Source: Agelaius tricolor | Lineage: Eukaryota > Chordata > Aves > Passeriformes > Icteridae | Direction: 5' to 3' | Length of the DNA: 64,000 bases | NCBI GenBank assembly: GCA_023055355.1 | Contig: JALJCS010000004.1 | Location: forward strand, 15,406,001-15,470,000 | Part shown: one piece after another, positions 24,355 to 36,732 of the stretch | Layout: every line of letters begins with the position of its first letter | Numbering within the stretch: the stretch's first letter is position 1 | Made by a program: the position numbers and the translations under genes | Notes under the pieces: generated by a model | The model's database searches: none | Told to the model about the DNA's origin: nothing | What the model saw: only the letters and a program-made list of their open reading frames with translations

Positions 24355-24989
24355 AAAGGTTACATCAGAAGATTATCTGATTGTGTCCTGATACTCAGGA
24401 ATTAATACCTTACACATTATACCCTTTGACGAAGAGATTATATGATTGCTGCCGTGATAATTTTAAATAAACTGGGTCATTAGCAGAGTGAAATGCAATT
24501 CCTATGCCACTAAAAAGTCCACAAGTCTGAGAATCTTTTACCAAAGTAGACTTCAATGAGTTTCTCCAAAGACTGCAATAAGCACAGCCCAAATCAAATG
24601 GTGAGGAATTGCCTTTGCAATTCAACAAAGCAGTCCTTGTTGCTGCCTTGCAGTAGGAGCTACCCTGACCTATTCCCATTTGGAGCCAGTCTGGCACCAT
24701 GAGGTTTCCATACTTCCTGTTATTCCATAGTCTTGCATGACAAGTGGGAGGTTTTGCGTTATGTCACCTGGACCACACACACATATTTTTAAATAAAAAG
24801 GGGACTTAGACTGGCAGAAACCCACTTGTTATTGTGTCTCTTTTTATTCATGTAACTGATACTGCTATGCTGATGAAAATAATATTTCTTACAAGTATAT
24901 ATGGACAGTGTTACCCATATCCAAGTCTTTTAAGATGCTTTTTGTGGGGGTTCTGCACTGAGAACTCAACTAAGTATCTCCATTCATTC

Positions 24990-25031
24990 AAAAACCAACA
25001 AATCAACCAACAAATCAACCAACCAACCAAA
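24990..25031. repeat. CAAC/CAAAT-rich simple repeat
   Basis: Alternating CAACAAAT and CAACCAAC units form a short low-complexity tract of about 40 bases. Confidence 0.8.
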
Positions 25032-27240
25032 TGAAACCCCAACCCCCCAAATCCACATTATAGCAAACAGAGTAAAGAGTATTTAATTATTTGAAATATA
25101 TCTTGCAAGAAGGGACTGAATGCCTTGATGGGAATTCTAATATGAAAAGAGTCCTGCTCATTCAGTGCAAACTGCTAAGTGCAGATAAACAAAAATGTCA
25201 GTCTCTTATGGTGATTATGCTATGGAAGGGCATATATTTGGTTTTAAAATACTTCGTAAACTTGTGGATTTGAGCCAAACCCACACAACTTATTTCAGTA
25301 TATAGTTATTTGCCTGACAGAATTCATTATTAATCTCTTTTTGCCAGGCTTTCATGCATCATTGTTAACTATATGTGGTCAAAATATGTAGTAACAGGTG
25401 TCCATATGGGATGGTAGATGACAGAAAAAACCTAACTGATGATTTTGAGAGTAATGACAACAACAGTGTTATCTGTGATTCAAGAAAAAATGTGTTATAG
25501 TGATTACCACAATTTCCATTCATTTTTCTATTTATTCTGCCTTTCTTGATTATTTTTTTTCTCTTTGCTAATTACAAAATACACTTGCATTCCTATTTTT
25601 TTTAAATTGGTAATAGTAAGTGAGGAAGTCACTGATGCTGAAACTAGTCATGTCACGTTAGAATTCTGCTGAATCAACAACACATACTTTAGTAATCTCA
25701 GCATAGTGTTATACTGTGTATGTGAAATGATACTCAGGGGGATTTAAAACAACATTTGACTTATTATGTTCTTGGTGTCTTTGAAAGTGTAGAAATTAAA
25801 TGTGCAGGCTTTACTTAGGCAGCAACCCTTGAAAATCTGGGAAATGACTTGATTTTTTTCTCCAACCACAGGATATAATCACAGTAATTTTAAAATCTAG
25901 CTAACTATGAGATACTAAAACACTTGCCATCCAAAAATTTCCAAAATTTTTTTTTCCAAAGTAATTTCTACTAGGCAGCTTACAGTACTTTTCCAAATAC
26001 ATGTGTCTTCTACTAAATGCTATTAGTTTTCTCCACTGGGTGGGCTGCACTTTAATAGTAATACACTTGATCAATAGTACTCCTTTTATTTACCTTTTTT
26101 TTTTCCTTTTTTGCCAAGCATGTTTTTTTCATTGCTTTTGCAGTTTAGGCAGAAATACCTGTGCTATAGTAGCCTTAGGTCATAAGAAACTGTGAAGACA
26201 GATTAATTTGTGCCAGACTGCACTCCTCATGTATAAGGATTCAATTTTTCGGTATGGAGAAGCACGAAGATGGATCTCTGGGGAGGCATGCCTGAGCATT
26301 AGCTCACTCTGACAGCTTCTTGTCCTGAAGGTATGTGGGACTAGAATGCTACCTCAGATCTTGCTCTAGGTACATTTCAATGATAAGAATTCTCAATAAC
26401 TTAAGAAAATTCACAGACAGAAAAATGGACATGCACATCAAAATTGTCATCTGATATTTAACTTCTGTTATCCAGGAAAACTATCAGCTATCAGCCTTGA
26501 TAGGTGGATAAGGAGCTAATGATGTCATTCATTCAAATGTCAAAATTAAAAGGCATTTATTTATTTGTCAGCTTCTAAAACCAGCATGTATTTGGCCTTT
26601 CACTTCACTAACATTACAATGAAATTCAATACTTCTAGAGTACAATTCTGTTGTGGAATTAAATGAATACCATGTGTGTAGCTAAAAAAGACATCTCTTA
26701 AATATCTCAATCAGCTGCATTTCATGGTGCAAACTTTGGAAAATTTTTCCTGAGTTTTTAAAAATAAAGGTTTTTAAGAAATCCCAAACTGTCAGTAAAC
26801 ACTGTTTATCCCAGATGAGACACTGCAATTTAGGGATTTGGACTGGATTAAACCAATCAGGTGAGTGAGATACAGGGAGAAAAAATAGGTTTCAAATACC
26901 TTGCAATCTTCTGGTAGAGACGTAATTTTCTCTGGCTATAGAAATTTTCCTAACAAAGTGGGATTAGGGCCTGGGAATTTTTTTTTTTTTTAAAGAAAGA
27001 AAAAAACCCCTAGCTATGAAAATGTGGGCTGTACTCCAGATTTGTGAGTAGATCCTTATTTCTGTAATAATCTAAATGAAAATCTTGCATACAAAGACAC
27101 TACGAGAGTATCATTTTGGAAAAGTCAGGATTAAAAGTCCAAAGGTATGGTACATTTTGAAGTCCTAATACTCAGAGCTCTTCCACTATATATATATACG
27201 GTCAGTTAGTTAGTTATATTTCAGTCTTGAGAAGAACAGC

Positions 27241-27600
27241 CTCTGGGAAGATGTTACAAAAGCCTTCCAGCCTAGCTGAACGAGGCTACAAGAAAGTGTG
27301 GAGGGGGACTTTTTACAAGGGCATGGAGTGGTAGGACAGGGGAGAATGGCTTTAAACTGGAGGAGCATAAATTTAAATTGGATATTAGCAAGAAATTTTT
27401 ACTGTGAGGGTGATGAAACACTGGAACAGATTGCCCAGAGAAACTGTGGCTGCCCCATGCCTGGAAGTGTTTACGGCCAGGTTGGATGAAGCTCTGAGCA
27501 GCCTGGTCTAGGGAAAGATGCTCCTGCCCATGGCAGGGGCTTGAACTAGATGGTGTTTAAGGTTCCTTCCAATGGAAACCATTCAGTGATTCTGTGATAC
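27241..27600 (+). mobile_element. CR1 LINE 3' fragment
   Basis: About 360 bases match the CR1 3' end in order. Landmarks are ACAAGGGCATGGAGTGGTAG, AAATTGGATATTAGCAAGAA, a CTGGAACAGATTGCCCAGAG segment, ATGGCAGGGGCTTGAACTAG and the terminal TTCAGTGATTCTGTGATAC. The 5' end is truncated, as in most CR1 copies. Intergenic location. Confidence 0.9.
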
Positions 27601-28445
27601 TAAACAAGAGAATCGAAGTTCCTGCTTCATTTGCAGCTACCATGCTTCAGGAGCAGAGTTGCTCATTTCACAGCTGAGTAGCTGAAAGAAATGGAGTTGC
27701 TGCAGGCATTGTTTCAGTGCCTAGCTTAAGAGCTCAAATGCCGAGTGAAATTCACAGGACACCATAACAGAGCCTTAAAAAATGTGAGATTTATGCCTAC
27801 AAATAAAATCCTCAGAAGTCAGTTCAAAGAAATGCCTAAATTGACTGGTAAAGAACAGTGAGAAGAAGATTATATCTTAAATCCATCTTCTGTCAGCATG
27901 TAGGTGTCTAATTCTCATTTGCTGGGAGCACAGAGATAATTGAGTTCTCACCTAGAATTACACAAAACCAATTTCTTTTGCAAATGCAAGAAAATTCTAC
28001 AGATTGCCATGAAAAATGCAGACATATACATTCTGCTCAACTTCTATCTAAGCATTTAATTAGAATTATACATTAAAGAGAGAAAATTATTTGTTGATAA
28101 CATGTGAAAACCCTGCAATCAGTTATAAAACTCTGCAGTAACAAAGTTGTATTCTGTCACAGGATAAGGAGAAACTCTTTTGGAGTACGAAAGAATATAA
28201 CTCCATTTCTATTTTCCTAGTCACAAAAATCCAATTTTTGTGAAGAGAAGCTTACATCTACCCAAATGCCTCTAATCTGCCATTAAGAAAAAGGTTTTTT
28301 TGGGAAATTCGCAGATCAAAACAGTAGGAAGCATGATTCACCATTGTCTCAGTCTGGTTTTGGCAGATCTCTGCTACAACGAGTAGTTCCTGTGCCATTT
28401 CTCAGGTATATTTGGAACTACCTTGAAGCCATCCTGGTGGAGAAA

Positions 28446-29068
28446 TGTTGTCCTTCTCGGATGCTCCAGCTAGCTATCCAGCACTGCTAGCAGTAGTGGG
28501 GCACTATCCCAATATCCATGGTTCAGGACAGCACCTGAGGCAAACACTCTGTGCTATGACAGCAGCGCTACCTTGTGATAGGATGTGGCTTGGCTTACGG
28601 CTGCAGTCAGCAGAAATAAGAGAGCGCTCTCCAGCTGTGGTGAATCCAGGTTTATTGGGTCCCAGGGGAAACTGACAGCCAAAAAGAAAGAGGAGGAAGT
28701 TGCAACAGCTTATAAGGAGGGAGGGAAACAAGGGAGGAGTCAGTCCTTGGACGAATAGGGTTTCAGAGGGGAGTGGGATACAAAAGATTGACTTAGGGAG
28801 AACACCAATGGGGATAACTTGAGGGTGGGGCCCCAGCCCTGAGCCAATCACTCGACGCTCTAGCTGGAAGTTTCTAGAGAGTTCTAGAGAGAAGGGTGGG
28901 AGCGCCGAGTGACGGACAGGGCACTGGGGAGGGATTTGAGAAAGGGCACATTAATCTCCAAGGCAACTGGGGAGGAGTTGGGATAAAGGCGGGAAGGGAG
29001 AACCAGGGCAGAACCATTATATGATAGGGGGAACAGAACAGTCCAACTTATACAGACACAACACAACA
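28446..29068 (-). mobile_element. Solo LTR of an endogenous retrovirus, antisense
   Basis: Read on the minus strand, the block starts TGTTGTGTTGTGTC at 29068 and ends CAACA at 28446, giving short inverted LTR-type termini. It contains a TATA-like TTATAAG (28711-28717) and, about 60 bases further, an AATAAA (28651-28656) followed by a presumed R/U5 of some 200 bases. This is the order expected in an avian LTR with a short R. The block is more GC-rich than its surroundings. No clear target-site duplication was found and no internal retroviral sequence flanks it, so it looks like a solo LTR. Family not determined. Confidence 0.65.
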
Positions 29069-31329
29069 CTAGCTTGAGATAGTATGTTTTTTCCAGAGGT
29101 ACAGACTATTTTTAAAGACCCTCCTCTTTTGCTATACTAAAAACTACATTTCTTTAGAGAAATGATGTATACAGAAACCATATTTTTGTAAAATATTTTT
29201 GAGATAATTCACTTTGTTCATCTAGTTCATAATATTAAACACTACCTAACTAAAATGTTGATCCTATAGTCTGTATTTTTCTTGAACCTCTCTATGTGAT
29301 GTTCAGTAAAAGTTCCTCCCAGACAACTTTTGACCCAGTTAAGATAATCTCTGCCTTGCTTTTGTACATAAAAAATAGTGTCAGAAAAATACATCCTAAA
29401 TAACAGTTTCCAGGACTGATTCAGGACAGTCAGGGAATTACTAATAGCTTTTTATTTACACAGCCAGTGGATGACAATTACCCTCATGGTAGCTGCACTG
29501 TACATGTTTTGCTGGCAATTTCCAGTCACGTTCAGAACCTGTACAGTCAGGCATATTCAGCATTTAAGTGGAAATCATTCTTTCTGCAACCCATAAATCA
29601 CAGTATCATGCTTTCTGTCACCACCATCCAGTCTCTGTTTAAAAAAATAAATATTCAAAGTATAGGAGTGTGGTGCAGTACATTAAAACTGCACAGTGAA
29701 ATCAACTGAAGCAATACATAGATAGCATTGTTGCATTTGGTAAAAGGCAAGTTGCATTCAACAATATATTAAAACAAAAATGTATTACTCATTTTGCTGA
29801 GTAAAAATAGTTCTACACATATGTTTCTTAATCTGCAAGAGAATTAGGTATTTGCTGTGGTATTAAGATTGGAGTCACTAAGAAGCAGTTACTTGAAAAC
29901 ACAGTCATTTCCAAAACTGCTGGTTTTAGAAACCTTACTGCAAGTTTTTCGAACAAATAGGATTTGGGTTATAACTGCTGATTCACATATCTGGTGGTCA
30001 TTGCAGAGGCTGTTACTACAAAATTCTCACTTTACACCAAGCAACACAGACAGCTCAAAGCCATAGCATTTAACAGTAGAGTTCTGCTTTCTTTTTATTT
30101 TCTGAACCCCAAACCACCCATATAGTCATTCCATTTTGACAAAGACCCCCAAAGATTAGTAAGAAAAAATGGAAAGGATTTCAGCTATTGAAACTCTAAG
30201 TAACAGTGAGGATGCCATTCAGTGGAACCCACTGAAACACACAGAGGAAATAATATTACCCCTGCATATTCCATTGCACCATTCTTTGTTAATAAGACCC
30301 TGTCCAAATTAATGATCTCTTTCGTCTTAACTTTCAACAAATACTCATTTTAGAGCCTATCATTGAATAAAGAGTCATAGAAACCCTGTTACCAGTGGTA
30401 GAAATTTCTGCAAAGGCTAAGAGCTTTAAGAAAGACAAAAAGCATTTTTTTAAAGAAAAATTCTTGCTTCAGCTTTTATTTGGGTGCTACAGCAGTGAAG
30501 CCTGACTCCAGAAACAGTGTTGCAACAAATAAAGGTCTCATGCACATTTATGTATGTGTTTGCAAAATGGGTCATCTGTCAGGCAGCTTCGCTCATATGA
30601 ATATGATCTATTAATTGTGCAGGTGGCAGCAGACCTGGAGTGATGATGAGGCTATTCATCCTGATCTCTCAGAGATACTTACAATAGATGCTAGCTAAAA
30701 ATATCTGTGCTCTGGACCTCTTCTTTCTCCTATGTTCTGTTATTCCATTTTTTAAAAAAAGTAACTTTTAATGAAACAGGAGGCAAAGAATAATTTTTTG
30801 TTAATGCAAAATCACTCATGGATTAAGGAGTCCTGGAATTAAACCTATGAATCTCCTGAGAAACGAAAACCACATTCTGCTAATGCAGAAGTTTGTTAGG
30901 CAGATGTTCCCAATGACGGTAATCAAGTTAGAAAGCTTTTCAAAGAGCTCTTGAGTTAGTAAATTGCATCCTCCTCAAGATAAAATATTTAGAACTGGGA
31001 AATGGAGGACTGGAGTGACAGATTTAAAAATAGATAAAATGGAGATAAATGCCGACACTAAAAGAAGAGACAGAAAATATTTCTTTTCTCCTTAAAAATC
31101 TCTGACAGTTTCCTCTGTCTTACAATTGGCTGATATACCTCATATGAGTGGAACTACACTTTCCAATGTAGGTCAAAGCCTGCCAAAGAGAAAAGCATGC
31201 CGAATGAAAATGCAAAGGCACAATGTGATAGAAGCACCTTGTTGATTTGGGTAGCTATTCACTCCAAGAAAGGAGCAGAGGGCAAGAATTCTGTTAGATA
31301 AAAATTCACATTACAGAGTTTAGCTGTAA
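29069..31329. other. Intergenic AT-rich stretch
   Basis: No gene, RNA or interspersed repeat was recognised in this stretch. Short open frames near 29467-29709 and 29857-30066 have no recognisable motif. Confidence 0.6.
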
Positions 31330-31762
31330 GCAATTGTGCTGATTTTGGCTGGGATATAATTTATTGTCCTCACAGTGTAAGTATGGGGCTGTGTTTTTGA
31401 TTTGTGCTGAGCACAGGAAATATAGAGATGTTTTGGTTATTGTTGGGCAGGGCTTACACAGAGCCAAGGCTTTTATTTTGCTTTCCATACTGCCATGATG
31501 GCAAGGAATTTGGGGGTGCATGGGAGGCTGGGAGGAGACACAGCCAGGACAGGTGACCCCAACTGACTCAAAGGGGTATTTCATATCATATCGCATGTGT
31601 ACAGATCACACAACATCATGCTCAGTAAGTAAAGTGGGGGGTGGAAGGAGGAAGTGAAGGTTTGGAGTGATGCATTTGCCTTCCCAAGTAACTGTCATGT
31701 GTAATGGGGCTGTGCTCTCTTGGAAACAGCTGAACACCTGCCTGAACATGGGAAGCTGGTCA
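31330..31762 (+). mobile_element. Avian LTR fragment (ERVL-like by memory)
   Basis: The succession GATTTTGGCTGGGATATAAT, TATGGGGCTGTG, GGGCAGGGCTTACACAGAGC, GACACAGCCAGGACAG, CATGCTCAGTAAGTAAAG and CTTCCCAAGTAACTGTCATG matches my memory of a widespread avian LTR. In that LTR the CTCAG..ATAAAG part is its TATA region. The final U5 part is missing: the match stops near 31762 and CR1 sequence begins. Family name and limits need a repeat-library search. Confidence 0.55.
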
Positions 31763-33480
31763 AAATAAAGGGAAAGAAGCAAATGCATAGGCTGTAGAAA
31801 CAAGGACAGGTAACCTGGCAAAAGTATAGGCATGAAGTTTGGTTGTGTAGGATTGGGTAAGGAAGGTGAGGAAGACCAAGGCAAAACTGGAACTGAACCT
31901 AGCAAGGAATACAAAGAATAATAGGAGGGGCTTCAACAGGTATATTAATCAGAAAAGGAAGGTCAAAGAACCTTCACATCCCCTGATAAACAAACATAAC
32001 AATGGATGAGGGGAAGGATGAGGTACTCAACAATTTTTTGCCTCCATTTTCAATGGCAACCTCTGTTTTCACATCTCTTGAATGGATGGACAGCAGGATG
32101 GGGACTGGGTGAGCAAAGTTCCTCCCACAGTAAGTAAAGATCTGGCTCATGACCCCCTGAGGAATCTGAAAGTACATAAGTCTGTGGGACCCAATGAGGT
32201 GCATCCCAGAGTCCTGAGGGAATTGGCTGATGTTGTCAAACCACTCTCCATGTTTTTTTTAAGTTCCTGGCAGTCAGGGGAAGTCCCCAGTGACTGGAAA
32301 AGGGAAAACATTGTACCCATCTTTTACAAGGGTACAAAGGAAAACCCTGGCAACCAGGGACCTCTCAGCCTCACCTCTGTGCCTGGGAATATCATGGACC
32401 AGATCCTCCTAGAAGCTGTGCTCTGGCACATGGAGAACAGGAGATGATTCAAGACAGCCAGCACAGCTTCACCAAGGGCAAGTCCTTCCTGACCAACCCA
32501 GTGGCCTTGAATGATGGAGTGACCATGTTAGTGGACAAGGGAAGAGTTGAGATGTCATTTATCTGAACTGCTGTAAAGACTTAGACATGGTCTCCCACCG
32601 CTTCCCTATCTCTAAATTGCAGAGAGATGTATTTGACTGGTGGACTGTTCAATGGATAAGTAATTATTTGGACAATCAGATCCAGAGGGTGGTGGTCAAC
32701 CGCAAAGAGTCCTGACAGACACTGGTGACAAGTCCCTCAGGGGTCTGTACAGGGATCAGTGCCTTATGTGTCACTGATGACACAGACAAAAGGATCCAGT
32801 GCACCCTAAGCAAATTGGCAGATGACACCAAGCTGAGTGATGCAGCTGAGACACTGGAAGGATGGAATGTCATCCAGAGGGAGCTGAGCAAGACAGAATT
32901 CCCATTGCCCATGGGAATCTCATGATTTTTTACAAGACCAAGTGCAAAGAGTTGCACCTGGCGTAGAGTAACCCCTGGTATCAGCACAGGCTGGGGGATA
33001 AACAGATCAAAAACAGCTACGGGGAGAAGGACATGGGGAAGCTGTGGATGAAAGGCTGGACATGACCCAGCCATGGGCACTCCCAGCCCAGAGAGCCAAA
33101 CGTGCCCTGGGCTGCATCCAGAGCAGCGTGGGCAGCAGGGGAGGAAGGGGATTCTGCCCCTCTGCTCTGCTCTGGTGAGAGCCCACCTGGAACCCTGCAT
33201 CCAGCTCTGGGGCCCCAGCACAGGAAGGACATGGAACTGTTGGAGTGGGTCCAGAGGAGGGACATCAAAGTGACTGGAGGAATGGTTTCCTCTTATGAGG
33301 AAAGGCTGAGAGAATGGTGATTGTTCATCCTGGAAAAGAGAAGGCTTCAGAGTGACCTGACTGTAACCTTCCAGAACATAAAGGAGGCCTACAAGAAGTC
33401 TGGAGAGGAAATTTTTACAAGGACATGTAGTGACAAAGGAGAATAGCTTTATACTGAGAGTATGTTTAAATTAGCTATTA
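31763..33480 (+). mobile_element. CR1 LINE, 5' segment of a copy split by an insertion
   Basis: Starts in the linker between endonuclease and reverse transcriptase (WKQGQVTW is readable) and runs through the reverse transcriptase. KSVGPNEVHPRVLRELADVV, SSWQSGEVPSDWK and LTSVPGNIMDQILLEA are seen around 32175-32420, and a decayed ADDTKLSDA around 32820. It continues to the 3' region (CTGGAACCCTGCATCCAGCT). Stops and indels make it inactive. Interrupted at 33480 by an LTR-like insertion, it continues at 33980-34183. Confidence 0.9.
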
Positions 33481-33979
33481 TGTTGGGGTTGACTCGGCCC
33501 AAGATGAAGATGAGCTGGGAATAAGGCTGTGGGAAAACCCTTCAGACTCATAGTGAGTCAAAAAGGCTAGTCTCAGAATTCCCTCAATCATTATATGCAG
33601 ATTTGTGCTAGAAAGTTCTCCCCCAGTTGATCTGCTCCTGGTTACCTCATTACCCTCGATTGGTCAATGTACCCCTGCATTGATTTTCAGATCCGTTCCT
33701 AGTGGACCTCACCCTCAGATCCAACCTTGACTCCACCCTAAACCCTAATCTATATGTACCCCTGCTTTACTGTGGACCCCAAGCTTCAGTTAGTCTCTTC
33801 TAGTGTGTTCCTGTGTAGCTTGTTCACCTTCCAGTTTGTTATTTACCAGTTATTGAGGCGTTTAGTTCCAGAGCTGTTAGTCTGGAAATGTGTCTCTCTC
33901 CCCAAAGTCACCTAATTGGATTTCCAACATAGTTGCCACCTGTCTAAAAGCTATCTGGGCCCAGACCAGACTGCAATAA
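33481..33979. mobile_element. LTR-like insertion inside the CR1 copy
   Basis: About 499 bases interrupt continuous CR1 sequence. The insertion begins TGTTGGGG, and CCAACA at 33924-33929 would close a 449-bp block with perfect 6-bp inverted LTR-style ends (TGTTGG/CCAACA). Left-flank TATTA (33476-33480) and right-flank TACTA (33980-33984) look like a 5-bp target duplication with one change. About 50 extra bases lie between CCAACA and the right flank, so the element is either a longer LTR or an LTR with a little internal sequence. No AATAAA was seen. Family unknown. Confidence 0.7.
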
Positions 33980-34183
33980 TACTAGGAAGAAATTCTTCGC
34001 TGTGAGGGTTGTGAGGCACTGGAACAGGTTGCCCAGGAAGTTGTGGGTGTCCCACAAGGCCAAGTTGGATGGGGCAACATGGTCTGGTGAAAGGGGTCCT
34101 TGTCCAAAGCAGAGGGTATGGGACTAGATGGCCTTTAAGGTCCATTCCAACACAACCATTCTATGATTCTGTGATTCTAACCC
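33980..34183 (+). mobile_element. CR1 LINE, 3' segment of the split copy
   Basis: Resumes the CR1 3' end exactly where the upstream part stopped: AGGAAGAAATTCTTCGCTGT, GGCACTGGAACAGGTTGCCC, GGACTAGATGGCCTTTAAGG and CATTCTATGATTCTGTGATT at the terminus. Same element as 31763-33480. Confidence 0.92.
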
Positions 34184-36659
34184 TGACCTGCTGTCCTGAC
34201 TTCCTTTGCTTCAGCTGGGATGTGCCTCATTGCTAGAGACTGGGCTGTTCTTAAACTGTTCTGCTTTTCCATTCTGACTGACTGCATCAAGATTGTGTCC
34301 TTGATGGTCAAAGCATTGCCTCAAACTGGCTTGCTCCCATACCCAGTGCCTGAGCAATATTTTTCTGGTGGAACAGCTTATGTGTACACAGTAAACCCTT
34401 CACATAGAGTCAGCTATTTCTAGGATCCCAAAACAGACATTTCAGAAGGTTTTGCAGCCCATAAAAAGAGGTATATTATGAAAAATGCCATTAGTAACTA
34501 TTCCTAGTGGCTTCTTTTAATTTAAATACTACTATTGGCTGAATTTAATGTCTTCAAGGAGCTGACTAAGAACTAAATAAAACCAGAAAGGAAAAGCCCA
34601 GTTATTTCAAACTTGGTTCTGCCCTCAGAGTGTGGCAACAGGGATGATTTCAACTCATCTCTGATAGCTGAAGAAGAGCTCAAATGTTCTGATTATTAAA
34701 ATGTATCAAATAGCTTCCTTTCTCTAATCAGTAAACTACTGCTTGAATGATTACAAAAAGGTCATACAGTTTACAATTAGAAGCAAAGTAGGCGTTAAAT
34801 TAATAAAATGGTGATAGTTTGAGAAAATTAATGGCATTTCTGATTCCATGTACAACACAAGACAGTGCAATTCAATAAATTGAACTACTCCCATTTGTGG
34901 AAGAAGTGTCCCATTATATAAATGTCCTTGAGCACAGTGTATACCTTCCAGTGTGGGAAAGGCTACACATATATAAAACTACATCAGGTTTGTACTATTA
35001 AATATTAGTTATATGAACACATATGTATACACTTATTACAGCTATTGTTCCAAGAAGCAAGAGCCATGACAGCTGGCTACAGAAACCAGATGCCAAAGCA
35101 TGAAGACAACAGCAGAGGTGGCAACAAAACCTGGAAAGCAAGGTGACCTGGCAGCCATTCATTCATGAAGAAACACCTAATTTGCAGGAGAAAATCTTCA
35201 AAGTTTGACAAACTGTTGACAAGTTCCTTGGGGAACTTGTCTCATAGCTTCCTAGATCTTTGTCTAATCAACTAAAAAAGCTGGAAGGGTCCATAACTGC
35301 TAAGATGTGACTAGATGAAAAGATATTGCCTCACAGGTAGTACACATATTCTCCCAAGTAGCAATGCAAAAGATTTGTTGAGATTGTGGAAACTCTACAA
35401 ATGCCCCAAATGGAACCTTTCCAGGTTATAAACAAAATAATAATAAAAAGAAATTACAAAACAACAACAACAATAGAACAAAGTGACATCTGAGTATTTA
35501 ACAGGATTACAGGTCTAGAAGAGTTATGTTGAACTAGAGACAAACACAGGACCCAAAGAAGGACTTGCATAGAAAATTCTTTCAAGAGTGGCTTGTGACT
35601 AAAGCTTATTTGATCTAAACACGTACATGTCATCAAAGACACAGAAATAAACTATGGATCAAGCAACAGGCACAGTACAGACAACACTAAAACACTCTTC
35701 ACTATGGAAACTGGTGTCCCATGTGACCAAACATTATTGATTCAAAGGAAAAATTAAAGAGAAACTAAATAACCCCCAAAAGCTAATGTATATTAAGAGT
35801 GGAAGAGTGACTGCAAGAGATGAATATCAATTATATCATAAAAGAAATGCTTTAAGTTTTCAGGCTTACCAACCTTCAGACAACAAAATGGATTCTAAGA
35901 TCTCTGTCACTGTCATTAGCCAGCTTGACAGAAGGAGATGAAAAAAGCCCTCATCTATTTGGTCTCTGTCTGCCTGGAAAAGCATGTTTTTACATTTACA
36001 TCAACGACATTGAAAATCTTTTGGTAGTAAATCTCAAAAGTAAACTTAAAAGTATTTTTTGACCAACATCTAGTGTAATTCCAAGTTACTCTGTGCCCTG
36101 AAAATATATAGTTGCAATACTTAATCTTGAAGAAATAATTGACAAATTTTGACAATTTTGTCTGCCATGCTTTGTGATTTAAAGGCAAAACATACTCATT
36201 AAGACTGTGCTTTAATAGAATTACCATACCATATTTAATGCATGTAATGAAGACATGTAATTATTTATATTCATAGAAATGTGAAATTCATAGAAATACC
36301 ATATCTGAAAATAGGTCTAAAAAATTTTATTGTAACATATCACTCTGAAAACAGTCATATAACTATCCAGAGAGTAAGCTCTTTATATATGGCTGCCTCA
36401 TAATAGCGTAATTGTTCCCAACTTCAACTCTTTACATTCTTACAGAAAAAACAGCTGAGTTTCATAATTAGGCTTCTATTGAGGCATCATCATTTTAATA
36501 AAATTTGCTTTAGCAAAAGAAAGAAGAAAGAGTTAAAATTCAGCAGAGTGCTTTGACAGCACTCTATTTTTTTTCCATGAGAACTTGAATTTTCACATAT
36601 TTAGTACTAGTAACATAGAAGTAGGGTCTTGTCTATGTTTTGGCTCTGCCTTATGGCAC

Positions 36660-36732
36660 TATATTACAGTTGGAGTTGATGATCATAGAGGTCTACTCAG
36701 ACATAAACAATTCTATGACTCTCTGATTCCTT
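36660..36732 (+). mobile_element. Short CR1 3'-end fragment
   Basis: GTTGGAGTTGATGATCATAG, AGGTCTACTCAGACATAAAC and AATTCTATGACTCTCTGATT follow the CR1 3' terminal consensus with its TTCTATGA-type octamers. Heavily diverged. Confidence 0.75.

Larger units (their letters stand above)
21991..28440. other. Intergenic region with no gene recognised
   Basis: Mostly AT-rich sequence downstream of SLC27A6. It holds a perfect 16-bp duplication (23707-23738), an imperfect 52-bp-period direct repeat (24268-24354), a CAAC/CAAAT-rich tract (about 24990-25031) and a CR1 3' fragment (27241-27600). A 97-codon open frame on the minus strand (24410-24700) is cysteine-rich but unlike any family I recognise. 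Confidence 0.6.

Noticed and set aside
28445..28675. Short + frame starting at 28445
   Set aside because: Overlaps the U5 end of the antisense LTR. No protein resemblance.
32676..33221. 181-codon minus-strand frame
   Set aside because: Antisense of the second CR1 copy. No independent gene evidence.
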